64,000 nt of DNA, taken from Serpentinimonas maccroryi. GTDB taxonomy: Bacteria; Pseudomonadota; Gammaproteobacteria; Burkholderiales; Burkholderiaceae_C. Shown one piece after another: positions 15,983 through 23,418 of the stretch. The DNA lies in assembly GCF_000828915.1 (NCBI RefSeq), contig NZ_AP014569.1, forward strand, positions 682,001 to 746,000, written 5' to 3'. The translations under genes were made by a program, and so were the position numbers. The notes under the pieces are model-generated. The model was not told the origin of the DNA and made no database searches. It saw only the letters and a program-made list of their open reading frames with translations. Position 1 is the stretch's first letter; every line of letters starts with the position of its first letter.

Positions 15983-17604
15983 GGCGTGGCCTCTTGGTGT
16001 GCCGCGACGGCCTTCGCCGAGGGCGGTAGCGAGAAGGAAAGCTGGTAGGAGCCGTCACGCTCGATGCCGAAGTCGAACTCGTAGAGCGCGATTCGACCGA
16101 GGGCCTCGCGCTGTTGGCCGATGAAGAACATCAGCGCGTTGGGGCATGCGAAGAAGACGTGAACCCTGGCGGCTCGATTCGGACGGGCGCTCATCAGAAG
16201 CGCAGGCAGTGCGGCCGCAAGCTGGTAGGCGTGATCGGCGTCCTTAATACTCTGGGGCGATGGCCCGCCCTCCGGGCTCAGCACCACGAGACGTCGCACC
16301 GGCGGCGCTCCCGCCGACAAGAGGTAATTCTCTACGTCGACGCGAACGTCGTGGGTGACGGACAAGCAGAACGCCACGTCGTCCGCATCCGCGTTCTTCT
16401 CGATCATCTGCGGTGCCGCCCACGAGCCCCCCGTCGACGCGTCCTTGACCGGTCGCCACACATCGAGGTTCGGCTTCTGTATCGGCGCTGCCCTCACGCC
16501 GGAGTTGCGGCTCAACTCCCAGCCCGCAAGCAGCGCAAACGAGCCGTGGCACTCGAGGGCGATTACCGACTCTTCACCACGGAGACGTGCCTGATTGCTA
16601 AGGAATGAGCGTACCTGCACCGTGCTAGCCTCCCACGAACCTTCATCTGTCAGGTGGCGGCCGTCGAAGTTGGACGAGACGCAGACGAGCTCGTCCACCT
16701 CGGACTCGAGCCGCTCGGCGAAGCGCATGAAGCTCCGCACGCCGATAGCAAAGGGGCGTTCGGACCTCACGCTGCCCCCGAGTAGGAGCCCCTCCTTCTG
16801 GCACAACGTGCGGAATTCGGCCTCGTCGAACGAGTGCTGGCCGCTCATCAGGAACTGCTGCGCCAGGCTCTCGTAGGGGCACGCCGCGCGGTCAGCACTT
16901 GGAGTGCGGAGGCCAGCGGCCTGAAGAGTCGCGTAGACGTACGCCTTAAAATCGCGTCGACCGAAGTGTTCGAGCTGGAACCGCAACGTGCGCGCGAACG
17001 CCGTGAACGGCTCGACTTCGAGGCTCAGATGGGCGCGCCATTTCTCGCGGACCTTCCCGAGGTCGCCCTTCGCGCCATCCGTGAAGAACTTGGGTGGCAG
17101 CTCACCGTCGAACTCGCGCAAGAGACCAGCGAGCTTGTCGTCGTCCTTCCACCGCCAGTTGGACGCGAGGTGGAGCCGAAACGGGACGCGCCCCTGCGCC
17201 GAGAGACGGGCATAGGCCTTATAAAAGCGTTGAAGCAGCGAGACCTTCGCGCTGATGAACGAGGGATCGATCAGCGCGTCGGCGCTGTACGCATCGCGGT
17301 TGTCGACGTGGTACTTAAGCTGGAAATAGTCGGCACTCGCCTGCCAGCCGCCCGCGTTGACCCCAGGCGCTCGGTAGAAGACGGCGACATCGTCAACGCC
17401 AGCTGCGGCGTCGTGCTCGAGGATGACCCGTTCGACCAGAGAGGTTGGACGCAACAGGTCAGCTGCCTGCCGCCAGAAGAACAGCCCCTGGTAAACATCC
17501 CCTTCGGTTCTTGCGCCAACTTGGCCAAGTGCCACGATCTTCCTCCCTGCCTGAAATTTTGCCTTGGCTTCAGCCGCCCCTTGATGTAATGTAACATGTA
17601 TCAC
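15979..17604 (-). CDS. cap4: CBASS effector: DUF4297-like nuclease with C-terminal SAVED domain (Cap4-like)
   Basis: 541 residues from a GTG at 17604, with a stop codon upstream in frame and no Shine-Dalgarno. The N-terminal part resembles the PD-(D/E)xK nuclease of Cap4: GDVYQGLFFWRQ near 35, VDDVAVFY at 70-77 and the YFQLKYH motif with Gln95-x-Lys97. The last 80 residues are a SAVED sensor end (VHVFFACPNALMFFIGQQ, then ALYEFDFG). Cap4 proteins bind the cyclic oligonucleotide through SAVED and degrade DNA without specificity, killing the infected cell. First gene of the operon; the stop overlaps the CD-NTase ATG. Confidence 0.9.
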   Translation of the reverse strand: MIHVTLHQGAAEAKAKFQAGRKIVALGQVGARTEGDVYQGLFFWRQAADLLRPTSLVERVILEHDAAAGVDDVAVFYRAPGVNAGGWQASADYFQLKYHVDNRDAYSADALIDPSFISAKVSLLQRFYKAYARLSAQGRVPFRLHLASNWRWKDDDKLAGLLREFDGELPPKFFTDGAKGDLGKVREKWRAHLSLEVEPFTAFARTLRFQLEHFGRRDFKAYVYATLQAAGLRTPSADRAACPYESLAQQFLMSGQHSFDEAEFRTLCQKEGLLLGGSVRSERPFAIGVRSFMRFAERLESEVDELVCVSSNFDGRHLTDEGSWEASTVQVRSFLSNQARLRGEESVIALECHGSFALLAGWELSRNSGVRAAPIQKPNLDVWRPVKDASTGGSWAAPQMIEKNADADDVAFCLSVTHDVRVDVENYLLSAGAPPVRRLVVLSPEGGPSPQSIKDADHAYQLAAALPALLMSARPNRAARVHVFFACPNALMFFIGQQREALGRIALYEFDFGIERDGSYQLSFSLPPSAKAVAAHQEATP

Positions 17605-17611
17605 ATTACAT
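17584..17611 (-). promoter_or_regulatory. Perfect palindrome over the CBASS operon start
   Basis: ATGTAATGT (17584-17592) and ACATTACAT (17603-17611) form a 9-bp perfect inverted repeat with a 10-bp gap. It covers the GTG start of cap4. No CapW/CapH-type regulator lies beside the operon, so the binding protein is unknown. Confidence 0.5.
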
Positions 17612-17638
17612 TGTCACGTCACTAACCATGAGCATAGG

Positions 17639-18715
17639 TGTCGCATCCCCGATAATTGTATAGACTCGAAGCGTTATCCGCTGTTCATCGCTCGCGAGGC
17701 GATGAGGGCGCTGGTATACGATCTGACGCAAGCTCAAGGAGAGTCTACATGATGATAGCCCTGCACAAGAACGCGCGCACCACGCCCGCCATCCGCGCAG
17801 AAATCGCTGCCAGCAGCGCCAGTGCCGCCAGCCTAGCCCAGCGCTTTGGCATCACCCTAGCCACGGTCTACAAGTGGAAAAATCGCAGCAGCGTGCAGGA
17901 CGGTTCGCACACCGCACACCGTCTTCAGACCACCCTCACGCCCGCCCAAGAGCATGTGGTCGTGCAACTGCGGCGCACCCTGTTACTGCCTCTGGACGAC
18001 CTGCTTGCCGTCACGCGCGAATTTCTCTGCCCCAAAGCCAGCCGCTCTGGCATTGACCGCTGCCTGCGCCGCCACGGCGTGGGCAACCTCAATGCCCTCA
18101 AGCCCGCCACGCCCCGTGAGCCCCACAAGCGCTTCAAGAGCTACGAGCCGGGCTACCTGCACGTCGACGTGAAGTACCTGCCGCAAATGGCCGATGAGAC
18201 AAAGTGGCGCTACCTGTTCGTGGCCATCGACCGCGCCACGCGCTGGGTGTACGTGGCGATCAAGAGCAACAAGACCGCAGCCAGTGCCAAGGCTTTCCTT
18301 GGCGCCTTGCACAAAGCCTGTCCGCTCAAGATTCATAAGTTGTTGACTGACAACGGCAAAGAGTTCACGGACAGGCTCTTTGCCTCCCGTGCTAGGCAGC
18401 CCACGGGTCAGCATGAGTTTGATCAGTTGTGCCAAGCCTTGGGCATTGAACACCGCTTGACCAAACCCAGAACGCCCAGAACCAATGGCATGGTCGAGCG
18501 CTTCAACGGCCGCATTGCCGATGTGCTCAAGACGCATCACTTCCACAGTGGGCAGGATCTGGAGCAGACCTTGATGCGCTACGTGACTTTGTACAACCAC
18601 CAACTGCCACAGTCAGCGTTGAAGAGCAAAACGCCGATGCAAGCCATGAAAGAATGGTACGCTTCTCGCCCCGATCTATTCCACAAACGTCCGTATGATC
18701 GTCCGGGATGTGACA
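17639..18715 (+). mobile_element. IS481-family-like insertion sequence, about 1.08 kb
   Basis: Terminal inverted repeats start TGTCGCATCCCCGAT at 17639 and, on minus, TGTCACATCCCGGAC at 18715; they match over about 28 bp with transitions. The element holds one transposase gene. No target-site duplication is visible (left flank ends CATAGG, right flank begins GGCTTG), and the integrase on the right stops exactly at the IS end with its missing part absent on the left. That points to an IS-linked deletion. Confidence 0.8.
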
Positions 18716-18951
18716 GGCTTGCAGCGCACGCAAAATGTCCAGCGCTTGCCGGGACAATGGCACCAAATGGGGGTCGCCGTTTTCCTTGCCGAACTTGTTG
18801 CGCTTCATTCGCTGGGCAGGAATTGTCCAAAGCGCCGCCTCGAAATCAATCTCGGCCCATGCCGCCGCCCGAAGCTCGCCGGGTCGCTGAAACAGCATCG
18901 GTGCCAGTTGCAGCGCCGCACGAACCGCTGGGCCGCCACGGTAGGCCTTGA
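17749..18951 (+). CDS. IS481-family-like transposase, reading through the IS end
   Basis: From MMIALHKNARTTPAIRAEIA (ATG 17749; RBS AAGGAG). An N-terminal HTH (LAQRFGITLATVYKWKNR) is followed by the DDE catalytic core: YLHVDVKYLP, LLTDNGKEF and GMVERFNGRI. The normal C-terminus, FHKRPYDRPGCD, coincides with the IS end at 18715. No stop lies inside the element, so the frame runs 79 codons into the antisense of the integrase fragment and stops at 18951. The catalytic domain is complete; the tail is an artefact of insertion context. Confidence 0.88.
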   Translation: MMIALHKNARTTPAIRAEIAASSASAASLAQRFGITLATVYKWKNRSSVQDGSHTAHRLQTTLTPAQEHVVVQLRRTLLLPLDDLLAVTREFLCPKASRSGIDRCLRRHGVGNLNALKPATPREPHKRFKSYEPGYLHVDVKYLPQMADETKWRYLFVAIDRATRWVYVAIKSNKTAASAKAFLGALHKACPLKIHKLLTDNGKEFTDRLFASRARQPTGQHEFDQLCQALGIEHRLTKPRTPRTNGMVERFNGRIADVLKTHHFHSGQDLEQTLMRYVTLYNHQLPQSALKSKTPMQAMKEWYASRPDLFHKRPYDRPGCDRLAAHAKCPALAGTMAPNGGRRFPCRTCCASFAGQELSKAPPRNQSRPMPPPEARRVAETASVPVAAPHEPLGRHGRP

Positions 18952-19612
18952 TCGCCCTCAGCAGCGTGCCCAACTGCTCGGGCTCTGTAATCGCTGCAAA
19001 GTGCCGCCCCCGGTAGGGCTGTAACGCTTTCTTCAAGCCTGCCGTTATGTCGTGCTTGACCCTGCCCTCGGCCATAGCGAAATGCCACACTTGCCGCGCC
19101 AGCATCAGGCCACGGTCGGCGGTCTCAATGGCGCCTCGGGCCTCGATCTTGCGCAGCACTGCCAACAGCTCAGGCGCTTCAATGTCGGTCATGCGACGCT
19201 TGCCAAGGTAGGGGAACAGATCACGCTCTAGCTGGCGCTTGGAGCGCACCGCGTGGGCCTCGCTCCATTGGGGCTCTTGCTTTTCGTACCACTCCAAGGC
19301 AACCAGCTCGAAGGTGTCGCCGTCGATGCTGCGCGCTTTGAGCTTGGTTTGCTGGCGCTGCTGCACTGGGTCTAGGCCTTCGCCTAGCTGCCGCTTGGCC
19401 TCATCGCGCCCGCGCCGTGCAGCCGTCAGGCCTACCTCGGGGTATGAACCCAGCGCCAGCCGCTTTTCCTTGGTGTCCAGCCGGAACTTGTAGAACCAGC
19501 GCTTGGAACCTGCCGGGGAAACTTCGAGGTACAGGCCGCCGCTGTCGGCTAGCCGTGCGCGTGGTTTATCCGCCGGGCAGCTTGCGTTTTTGCACTGTGT
19601 GTCGGTCAGCAT
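18716..19612 (-). pseudogene. Tyrosine integrase (P4-like), C-terminal truncated by the IS
   Basis: 299 codons from ATG 19612. A DUF4102 arm-binding N-terminus (ARLADSGGLYLEVSPAGSKRW) and core-binding domain are present. The catalytic domain begins (RPGELRAAAWAEIDF with the first Arg; RMKRNKFGKENGDPHLVPLS), then breaks at ILRALQA. The HxLR box, the second His and the Tyr nucleophile are missing, so it cannot recombine. The frame continues spuriously into the IS antisense to 18527. It would have integrated the CBASS island at the repeat sites beside it. Confidence 0.88.
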
Positions 19613-19640
19613 GGGGGTACGCTTTCTCGTGATTGGTGGG

Positions 19641-19735
19641 TGCCGTTCCCCCTATGGAATGGATGCCGTTCCCCTCTGTGGGGGTAGCTATTCCCCCACG
19701 GGGGTAAAAAGGCCGTTCTGTGCCCCCCGATATTC
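19641..19735. repeat. Repeats upstream of the integrase (arm-type sites)
   Basis: TGCCGTTCCCC occurs at 19641 and 19664, followed by TGTGGGGGTA, TATTCCCCCACGGGGGTA and GGCCGTTCTG. Clustered direct and inverted C/G-run repeats before a P4-type int are typical arm-type integrase sites. The CGTTCCC core recalls the iterons at 5719-5884. Confidence 0.45.
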
Positions 19736-19805
19736 CCCCGCTTTGGTCTGGCTGTCAATGCCCTTCGGTGTTCAATTCTGCTCTGTAAGGCTGTGATTTA
19801 CCAAT

Positions 19806-19840
19806 GAAAAAGGCCTCCAAGTGTTTGTTCTTGGAGGCCT
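19806..19840. terminator. Strong hairpin terminator beside repeat copy 2
   Basis: Perfect 11-bp stem AGGCCTCCAAG (19811-19821) / CTTGGAGGCCT (19830-19840). On minus it is followed by TTTTTCATT, on plus by TTGTTTGG. Placed directly after the tmRNA-like repeat on minus, as for copy 1. Confidence 0.7.
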
Positions 19841-19853
19841 TTGTTTGGTGTCG

Positions 19854-19886
19854 TGGTGGTGGAACACGGAACCGAACCCGCGTCCG
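19854..19886. repeat. 33-bp direct repeat, copy 2 (candidate attachment site)
   Basis: Identical to 12341-12373 and in the same orientation. Together they bracket the CBASS-IS-integrase island (about 7.5 kb), and with the copy at 21835 they bracket the TA unit. The gap 19887-20054 shows nothing else recognisable. Confidence 0.6.
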
Positions 19887-20054
19887 TCATCTGAATAGGA
19901 GTCCGTCCGCAGGTCTCCAGTCCCGAATTTGGATCATTTGGCCGTTTCCGTGGACATCCGTCCGAACTGGAACAACCCCGGAGAGTGGGTTTTGAAGCGC
20001 TGTACTGGCTACCAATCGGCACTCGACTTTGCGGTTGGTCAGCCTTGATCAACA

Positions 20055-20098
20055 GGTAATGCACTCGCATTGACATGGCAAGGCGAGTGCATTACCAT
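20055..20098 (+). promoter_or_regulatory. prlF-yhaV promoter inside a 14-bp perfect inverted repeat
   Basis: GGTAATGCACTCGC (20055-20068) and GCGAGTGCATTACC (20083-20096) are exact inverse complements. Between and over them lie TTGACA (20070-20075) and TACCAT (20093-20098) with a 17-nt spacer. Repressor binding would block the -35/-10 region, matching PrlF autoregulation. Confidence 0.75.
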
Positions 20099-20131
20099 GC
20101 ATGGCATTACCCTCTTTGATTGGAGAACGCC

Positions 20132-20461
20132 ATGCCTGCCACCCTCGAAGTCGAATCCACGCTGACCGACCGCTACCAGACCACGGTGCCGGAGACGGTG
20201 CGTCGCGCCCTTCGACTCGGTAAGCGCGACAAGATCCACTACACGATCCGCCCCGGCGGCGAGGTCGTGCTGACGCGCGTCGAGGCCCCCGAAGTTGACG
20301 ATCCGGTGCTCGGTCAGTTCTTGGGCTTCCTGGCGCGCGACATCACCAGCCATCCGGAGCGCCTGCAGGCCATCGACTCCACCTTCGTGCAGCGCATCCA
20401 GTCGTTGACCGGCGGCATCGAAATCGACATCGACGCCACCCTGTCGGCGGACGATGAATGA
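20132..20461 (+). CDS. prlF: PrlF-type AbrB-fold antitoxin
   Basis: 109 residues from ATG 20132 with GGAG 7 nt upstream. The N-terminal swapped-hairpin AbrB motif is ESTLTDRYQTTVPETVRRAL, then IRPGGEVVLTR. The C-terminal part (DDPVLGQFLGFLARDI) matches PrlF antitoxins. It neutralises YhaV and represses the operon, here through the palindromic promoter at 20055-20098. The stop overlaps the yhaV ATG. Confidence 0.9.
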   Translation: MPATLEVESTLTDRYQTTVPETVRRALRLGKRDKIHYTIRPGGEVVLTRVEAPEVDDPVLGQFLGFLARDITSHPERLQAIDSTFVQRIQSLTGGIEIDIDATLSADDE

Positions 20462-20970
20462 GCAGCAACAAGCCCGCGCCCCTGCTCATCCACGACTGGA
20501 CTGTTTTCGCGCACCCGCTGTTTCTCGCGCAAATTGAGGTCATCGTCCAGCAGGTCGAGGTACTGAAGGAGAGAGACCCTGTCGGATATGTAAAGAAGAA
20601 CGCCACCAAGAGGCTGGCGGCAATCGCCAAACTGGCATTCGATGTCATCCCGCAAGACCCGACGAGACCGGAGTACCGACAAGGCAATACGCTCGGCGAC
20701 GACTACAGGCACTGGTTCCGGGCCAAGTTTTTCCAGCAGTACCGCTTGTTCTTTCGCTACCACGCACCGAGCAAGGTCATCGTGCTGGCGTGGGTAAACG
20801 ATGAGGATACGAAACGCGCCTATGAAAGCGGGGACGATGCATACCGGGTGTTTCGGAAAATGCTTGCCAGCGGTCACCCGCCCGACGATTGGGATCAGCT
20901 ACTGAAAGAGGCCAAACCTGCTGCCGACCGACTGCAGTCCAGCATGGGTTCACTGAAGGGGTTGGAGTGA
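20458..20970 (+). CDS. yhaV: YhaV-family toxin (RelE-superfamily ribonuclease)
   Basis: 170 residues. YhaV signatures: HDWTVFAHPLFLAQIEVIV, then YRHWFRAKFFQQYRLFFRYH, VLAWVNDEDTKRAYE and DDAYRVFRKML. YhaV is a ribosome-associated mRNA/rRNA endonuclease that arrests growth when free. It is translationally coupled to prlF (ATGA) and to the next gene (TGATG), which makes a three-gene unit rather than the usual two. Confidence 0.92.
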   Translation: MSSNKPAPLLIHDWTVFAHPLFLAQIEVIVQQVEVLKERDPVGYVKKNATKRLAAIAKLAFDVIPQDPTRPEYRQGNTLGDDYRHWFRAKFFQQYRLFFRYHAPSKVIVLAWVNDEDTKRAYESGDDAYRVFRKMLASGHPPDDWDQLLKEAKPAADRLQSSMGSLKGLE

Positions 20971-21161
20971 TGAACAACAGCCAGCAGACCAAAGAACCAC
21001 AGGATCAAGTTCTATTCTCCGTCGACGCCGAAACTTTCCGGCAGTTTTGCGAGCTGCTGGATGCCCCGTCCAAGGACAACCCGGGACTGGCGCGACTCAT
21101 GAAGTTGACGCCACCCTGGTCAAAAGCGGCTGACATCAAAGGTGCAGGCGAGACCATGTGA
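20970..21161 (+). CDS. Miniature DUF1778-like (TacA C-terminal) protein
   Basis: 63 residues, MNNSQQTKEPQDQVLFSVDA, then ETFRQFCELLDAPSKDNPGL and LMKLTPPWSK. This matches only the toxin-neutralising tail of DUF1778/TacA antitoxins; the N-terminal ribbon-helix-helix DNA-binding domain is absent. The ATG overlaps the yhaV stop. No GNAT toxin (TacT) is nearby. It may be a decaying fragment or an anti-toxin peptide that neutralises a GNAT toxin elsewhere. Confidence 0.7.
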   Translation: MNNSQQTKEPQDQVLFSVDAETFRQFCELLDAPSKDNPGLARLMKLTPPWSKAADIKGAGETM

Positions 21162-21163
21162 GC

Positions 21164-21217
21164 TTGGCTTCTTCGTCGAACAGCGTTGTCATGGGGTCAT
21201 CTGTTCAGGAGAAAAAG
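21164..21217 (+). promoter_or_regulatory. Iterated leader cassette, copy 3 (diverged)
   Basis: AGCTTGGCTT with TTGGCT at 21164-21169, 18-nt spacer ending CAGCGTT, then GTCATG at 21188-21193; ATG follows after 25 nt. The spacer length and the GAACAGCG core are kept, the second hexamer is diverged. Confidence 0.6.
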
Positions 21218-21772
21218 ATGCACTACCCCGTGATGACCGAAAAGCATTTGGCTGACCGTTGGCAGGTCAGCCTCAAGACGCTGCGACGCTGGCGGCTCGA
21301 TGGCGAAGGGCCTGTGTGGCACAAGCTGTTCCGACAAGTGCGCTACCACGAAGCCGATATCCTCGAATTCGAGCGCCGCAGTGCACAGCACCTGATGGCG
21401 CTGCTCGGGATCAACCGGGAATTCAAACCCGCCGAGCCGGATGCGACCCTGGGCCAAGGTCTCGACGCCGAGGCTGAAAGTCACTACCTCACGGCCAAGG
21501 AAATTGCCGAGGCGGCATCACTGCCGATCCATCTGTTCCGCGATCAGGTTGAACGCAATCGCAAGTGTGTGCCACACCTGATGCTGGTCGGAAACCTGCG
21601 CTTTTCGCTGCAAGCGATTCTGGAATGGGAGATGGCCAACAGTGTGCCTGGCAACGCCGCTGCAGCAGCCGTCGAGGAAGTCGAAAGTCCGGTAGAACCT
21701 TCAGCACCAGCCAAGCGCTGGTACGAAATCGTCAGGGAACAGGAAGGAGAACGGTTCGATTCCGCACCGTAG
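21218..21772 (+). CDS. Protein with two excisionase-like HTH modules
   Basis: 184 residues from ATG 21218 with AGGAG 6-7 nt upstream. The first module is EKHLADRWQVSLKTLRRWRL, then QVRYHEADILEFE. The second is LTAKEIAEAASLPIHLFRDQ, then LMLVGNLRFSLQAILEWE. Both look like HTH_17 folds. It could regulate or excise the unit; nothing in the sequence shows its target. Only cassette-driven gene in the window recognised as DNA-binding. Confidence 0.8.
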   Translation: MHYPVMTEKHLADRWQVSLKTLRRWRLDGEGPVWHKLFRQVRYHEADILEFERRSAQHLMALLGINREFKPAEPDATLGQGLDAEAESHYLTAKEIAEAASLPIHLFRDQVERNRKCVPHLMLVGNLRFSLQAILEWEMANSVPGNAAAAAVEEVESPVEPSAPAKRWYEIVREQEGERFDSAP

Positions 21773-21834
21773 CCTGAACAGATGTCCCTGCTTTTGGCCA
21801 AAAGTCCACCGTTTCGGCCATTTGTCCCCGAGGG

Positions 21835-21860
21835 GGAACACGGAACCGAAACCGCGTCCG
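21835..21860. repeat. Diverged third copy of the attachment-like repeat
   Basis: 25 of 26 bp match copies 1 and 2. Downstream, AGATAGTAACG and GGCCTTGA..GGCGTG also match the flank of copy 1. Just upstream lies an imperfect direct repeat TTTTGGCCAAAAGTCC / GTTTCGGCCATTTGTCC (about 21792-21827). Confidence 0.55.
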
Positions 21861-21944
21861 CTTTCAGAACCAGATAGTAACGTATGGGCCTTGATGGCGT
21901 GGATTCGACGATTTGGCCATTTCGACAGGCGTCGTCTTCCAGCC

Positions 21945-22193
21945 TCAACGCTGCTTATTGGCCTGGGACAGTACCGAGGCCGCCAGTTCTTTCGTCTCTT
22001 TGGCGGATCGGTCGCTGGCCAAAACGCGTGCGGCCTTGTCTTCCATCTTGGCACCGGTCTGTTTGTCGCCGCTGCGCTGAGACAGTGCCGAAGCGGCCAG
22101 ACTCTTGGCCACTTGCGACGAACTGCTGCTTTTCAGCGTTTCCGACGCCAGCCGACCAATTCGTGAGGACGTCTGCTTTGTGTTCTTGGACAT
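21945..22193 (-). CDS. Small Ser/Ala/Lys-rich hypothetical protein
   Basis: 82 residues from ATG 22193: MSKNTKQTSSRIGRLASETL, then repeated SLAASALSQ, VLASD, LAASVLSQ segments. It is low-complexity, helical and without membrane segments. It follows the XRE-ImmA gene by 16 bp on minus and probably belongs to that operon. The AASxLSQ repeat at about residues 34-41 and 74-80 is the only internal pattern. Function unknown. Confidence 0.7.
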   Translation of the reverse strand: MSKNTKQTSSRIGRLASETLKSSSSSQVAKSLAASALSQRSGDKQTGAKMEDKAARVLASDRSAKETKELAASVLSQANKQR

Positions 22194-22209
22194 CGCTGCT
22201 CCTTTTACA

Positions 22210-23418
22210 TCAGGATTTGGAGACGGGCCGGAACGGCACCACCTTATTGCCTTGGGCTGGTTGGTCATCAACCTGCTTCTGGGTTGCTTTCAGTCGCGCA
22301 AACTCCACGACATTGGTTTTGCCCTGGAAGTAACCTTCGGGCAATCCGGCGAGTGCTTCCACGTCGCCCGCAGCCAGTCCGATGTGCCTCGGGATGGCGT
22401 CCAAAGGCATGACCTTCTCTTCGACCAATAGATCGATGGTGCGACGAAGCAGACGTGGCTGCTCTGGTCGACGGTCCTCGTCTCCGGGTTCCGATTTCGC
22501 ACCCCACCGAGCAGAGCGGCGCTTGAAAAGCATCAGAGCGCCATCTTCATCCAGCATCTCAAGAGCCTTCAGCCGCATGATGATCGCTGCCGCCGATACG
22601 CCCCAACGGCGCTTCAGCAGCAACATGTCATCCAGGGTCGGAGGCACGCGAACTTCGCTGGCGAACGTTTCGGCGGGCAGCAAAAATGCGCCTGCGAAAC
22701 GGTGTGCCTGCGCTTCCATCATTTTGTGGCGCGCGTTGTCTGTCGTGCGCTGAATGTGACGATGCAGGATCAGATGCCCGACCTCGTGGGCAAGATCGAA
22801 GCGACTGCGGTACCCATTGTTTTTGTCGGCGGACAAAAGAATGAGCGGTCGCCCCAATGCTTTACTCCAAGCCGATAGCCCTTCGATCTGAGCGATGCCG
22901 GTTTCTTCCCGGACGACGATCACTCCAGCGCCTTCCACTGCCAGCGCCAAGTCTTGAATCGCCGAACGGCCCAAACGCCACAGGTCCCGGCATTCGCTGG
23001 CAGCCTTCTCGATGTCCTCGTTAGTGATCTCTTCTGGATCGGTGTAATCCCGAGAGGGCAAATTGACATCGGGGTAGTCAACGTACTCCATCAGGGCAGC
23101 CGCCACGTCCTGGGCCCACTCAATGCGGGCCTCAAGCATGGCTCGTGCAGCGACGTGTGCTGACGCGTTGCTGCGAAAAAGCGGCAACGACAACTTCGCC
23201 CCGGGCACACGCGTAAACCATTCCGGCGTGACGTTGACCACGCCAGCAAGGCGTTCAAGCGCGTCACGCTCGGGCGCTTGCGTTCCTGCGCGCCACTTAC
23301 TGATGGTCGCCGGAGACACATCGACCATCGAGGCCAGCTGGACTTGAGTCAGACGACGGGCCGCAAGAATTTGGCTAAGTCGATCTTTCTGAAATCCTTG
23401 TACACCGCCCCTGCTCAT
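22210..23418 (-). CDS. XRE regulator fused to ImmA/IrrE metallopeptidase
   Basis: 402 residues. The N-terminal XRE HTH (LTQVQLASMVDVSPATISKW) is followed by a COG2856 zinc peptidase with FDLAHEVGHLILHRH as HEVGH motif, and MEAQAHRFAGAFLLPAE supplying the third ligand. The C-terminal VPPTLDDMLLLKRRWGVSAA is typical of ImmA. Such proteins cleave phage- or ICE-type repressors, or act as stand-alone sensors. The start overlaps the stop of 23415-24071, so the partner upstream may be its substrate or cofactor. Confidence 0.88.
   Translation of the reverse strand: MSRGGVQGFQKDRLSQILAARRLTQVQLASMVDVSPATISKWRAGTQAPERDALERLAGVVNVTPEWFTRVPGAKLSLPLFRSNASAHVAARAMLEARIEWAQDVAAALMEYVDYPDVNLPSRDYTDPEEITNEDIEKAASECRDLWRLGRSAIQDLALAVEGAGVIVVREETGIAQIEGLSAWSKALGRPLILLSADKNNGYRSRFDLAHEVGHLILHRHIQRTTDNARHKMMEAQAHRFAGAFLLPAETFASEVRVPPTLDDMLLLKRRWGVSAAAIIMRLKALEMLDEDGALMLFKRRSARWGAKSEPGDEDRRPEQPRLLRRTIDLLVEEKVMPLDAIPRHIGLAAGDVEALAGLPEGYFQGKTNVVEFARLKATQKQVDDQPAQGNKVVPFRPVSKS

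Noticed and set aside
17625-18725. Target-site duplication of the IS
   Set aside because: Flanking bases CATAGG and GGCTTG do not match beyond two bases.
18716-18951. Extra C-terminal domain of the transposase
   Set aside because: The sequence beyond 18715 is the antisense of the integrase fragment, outside the IS inverted repeat.
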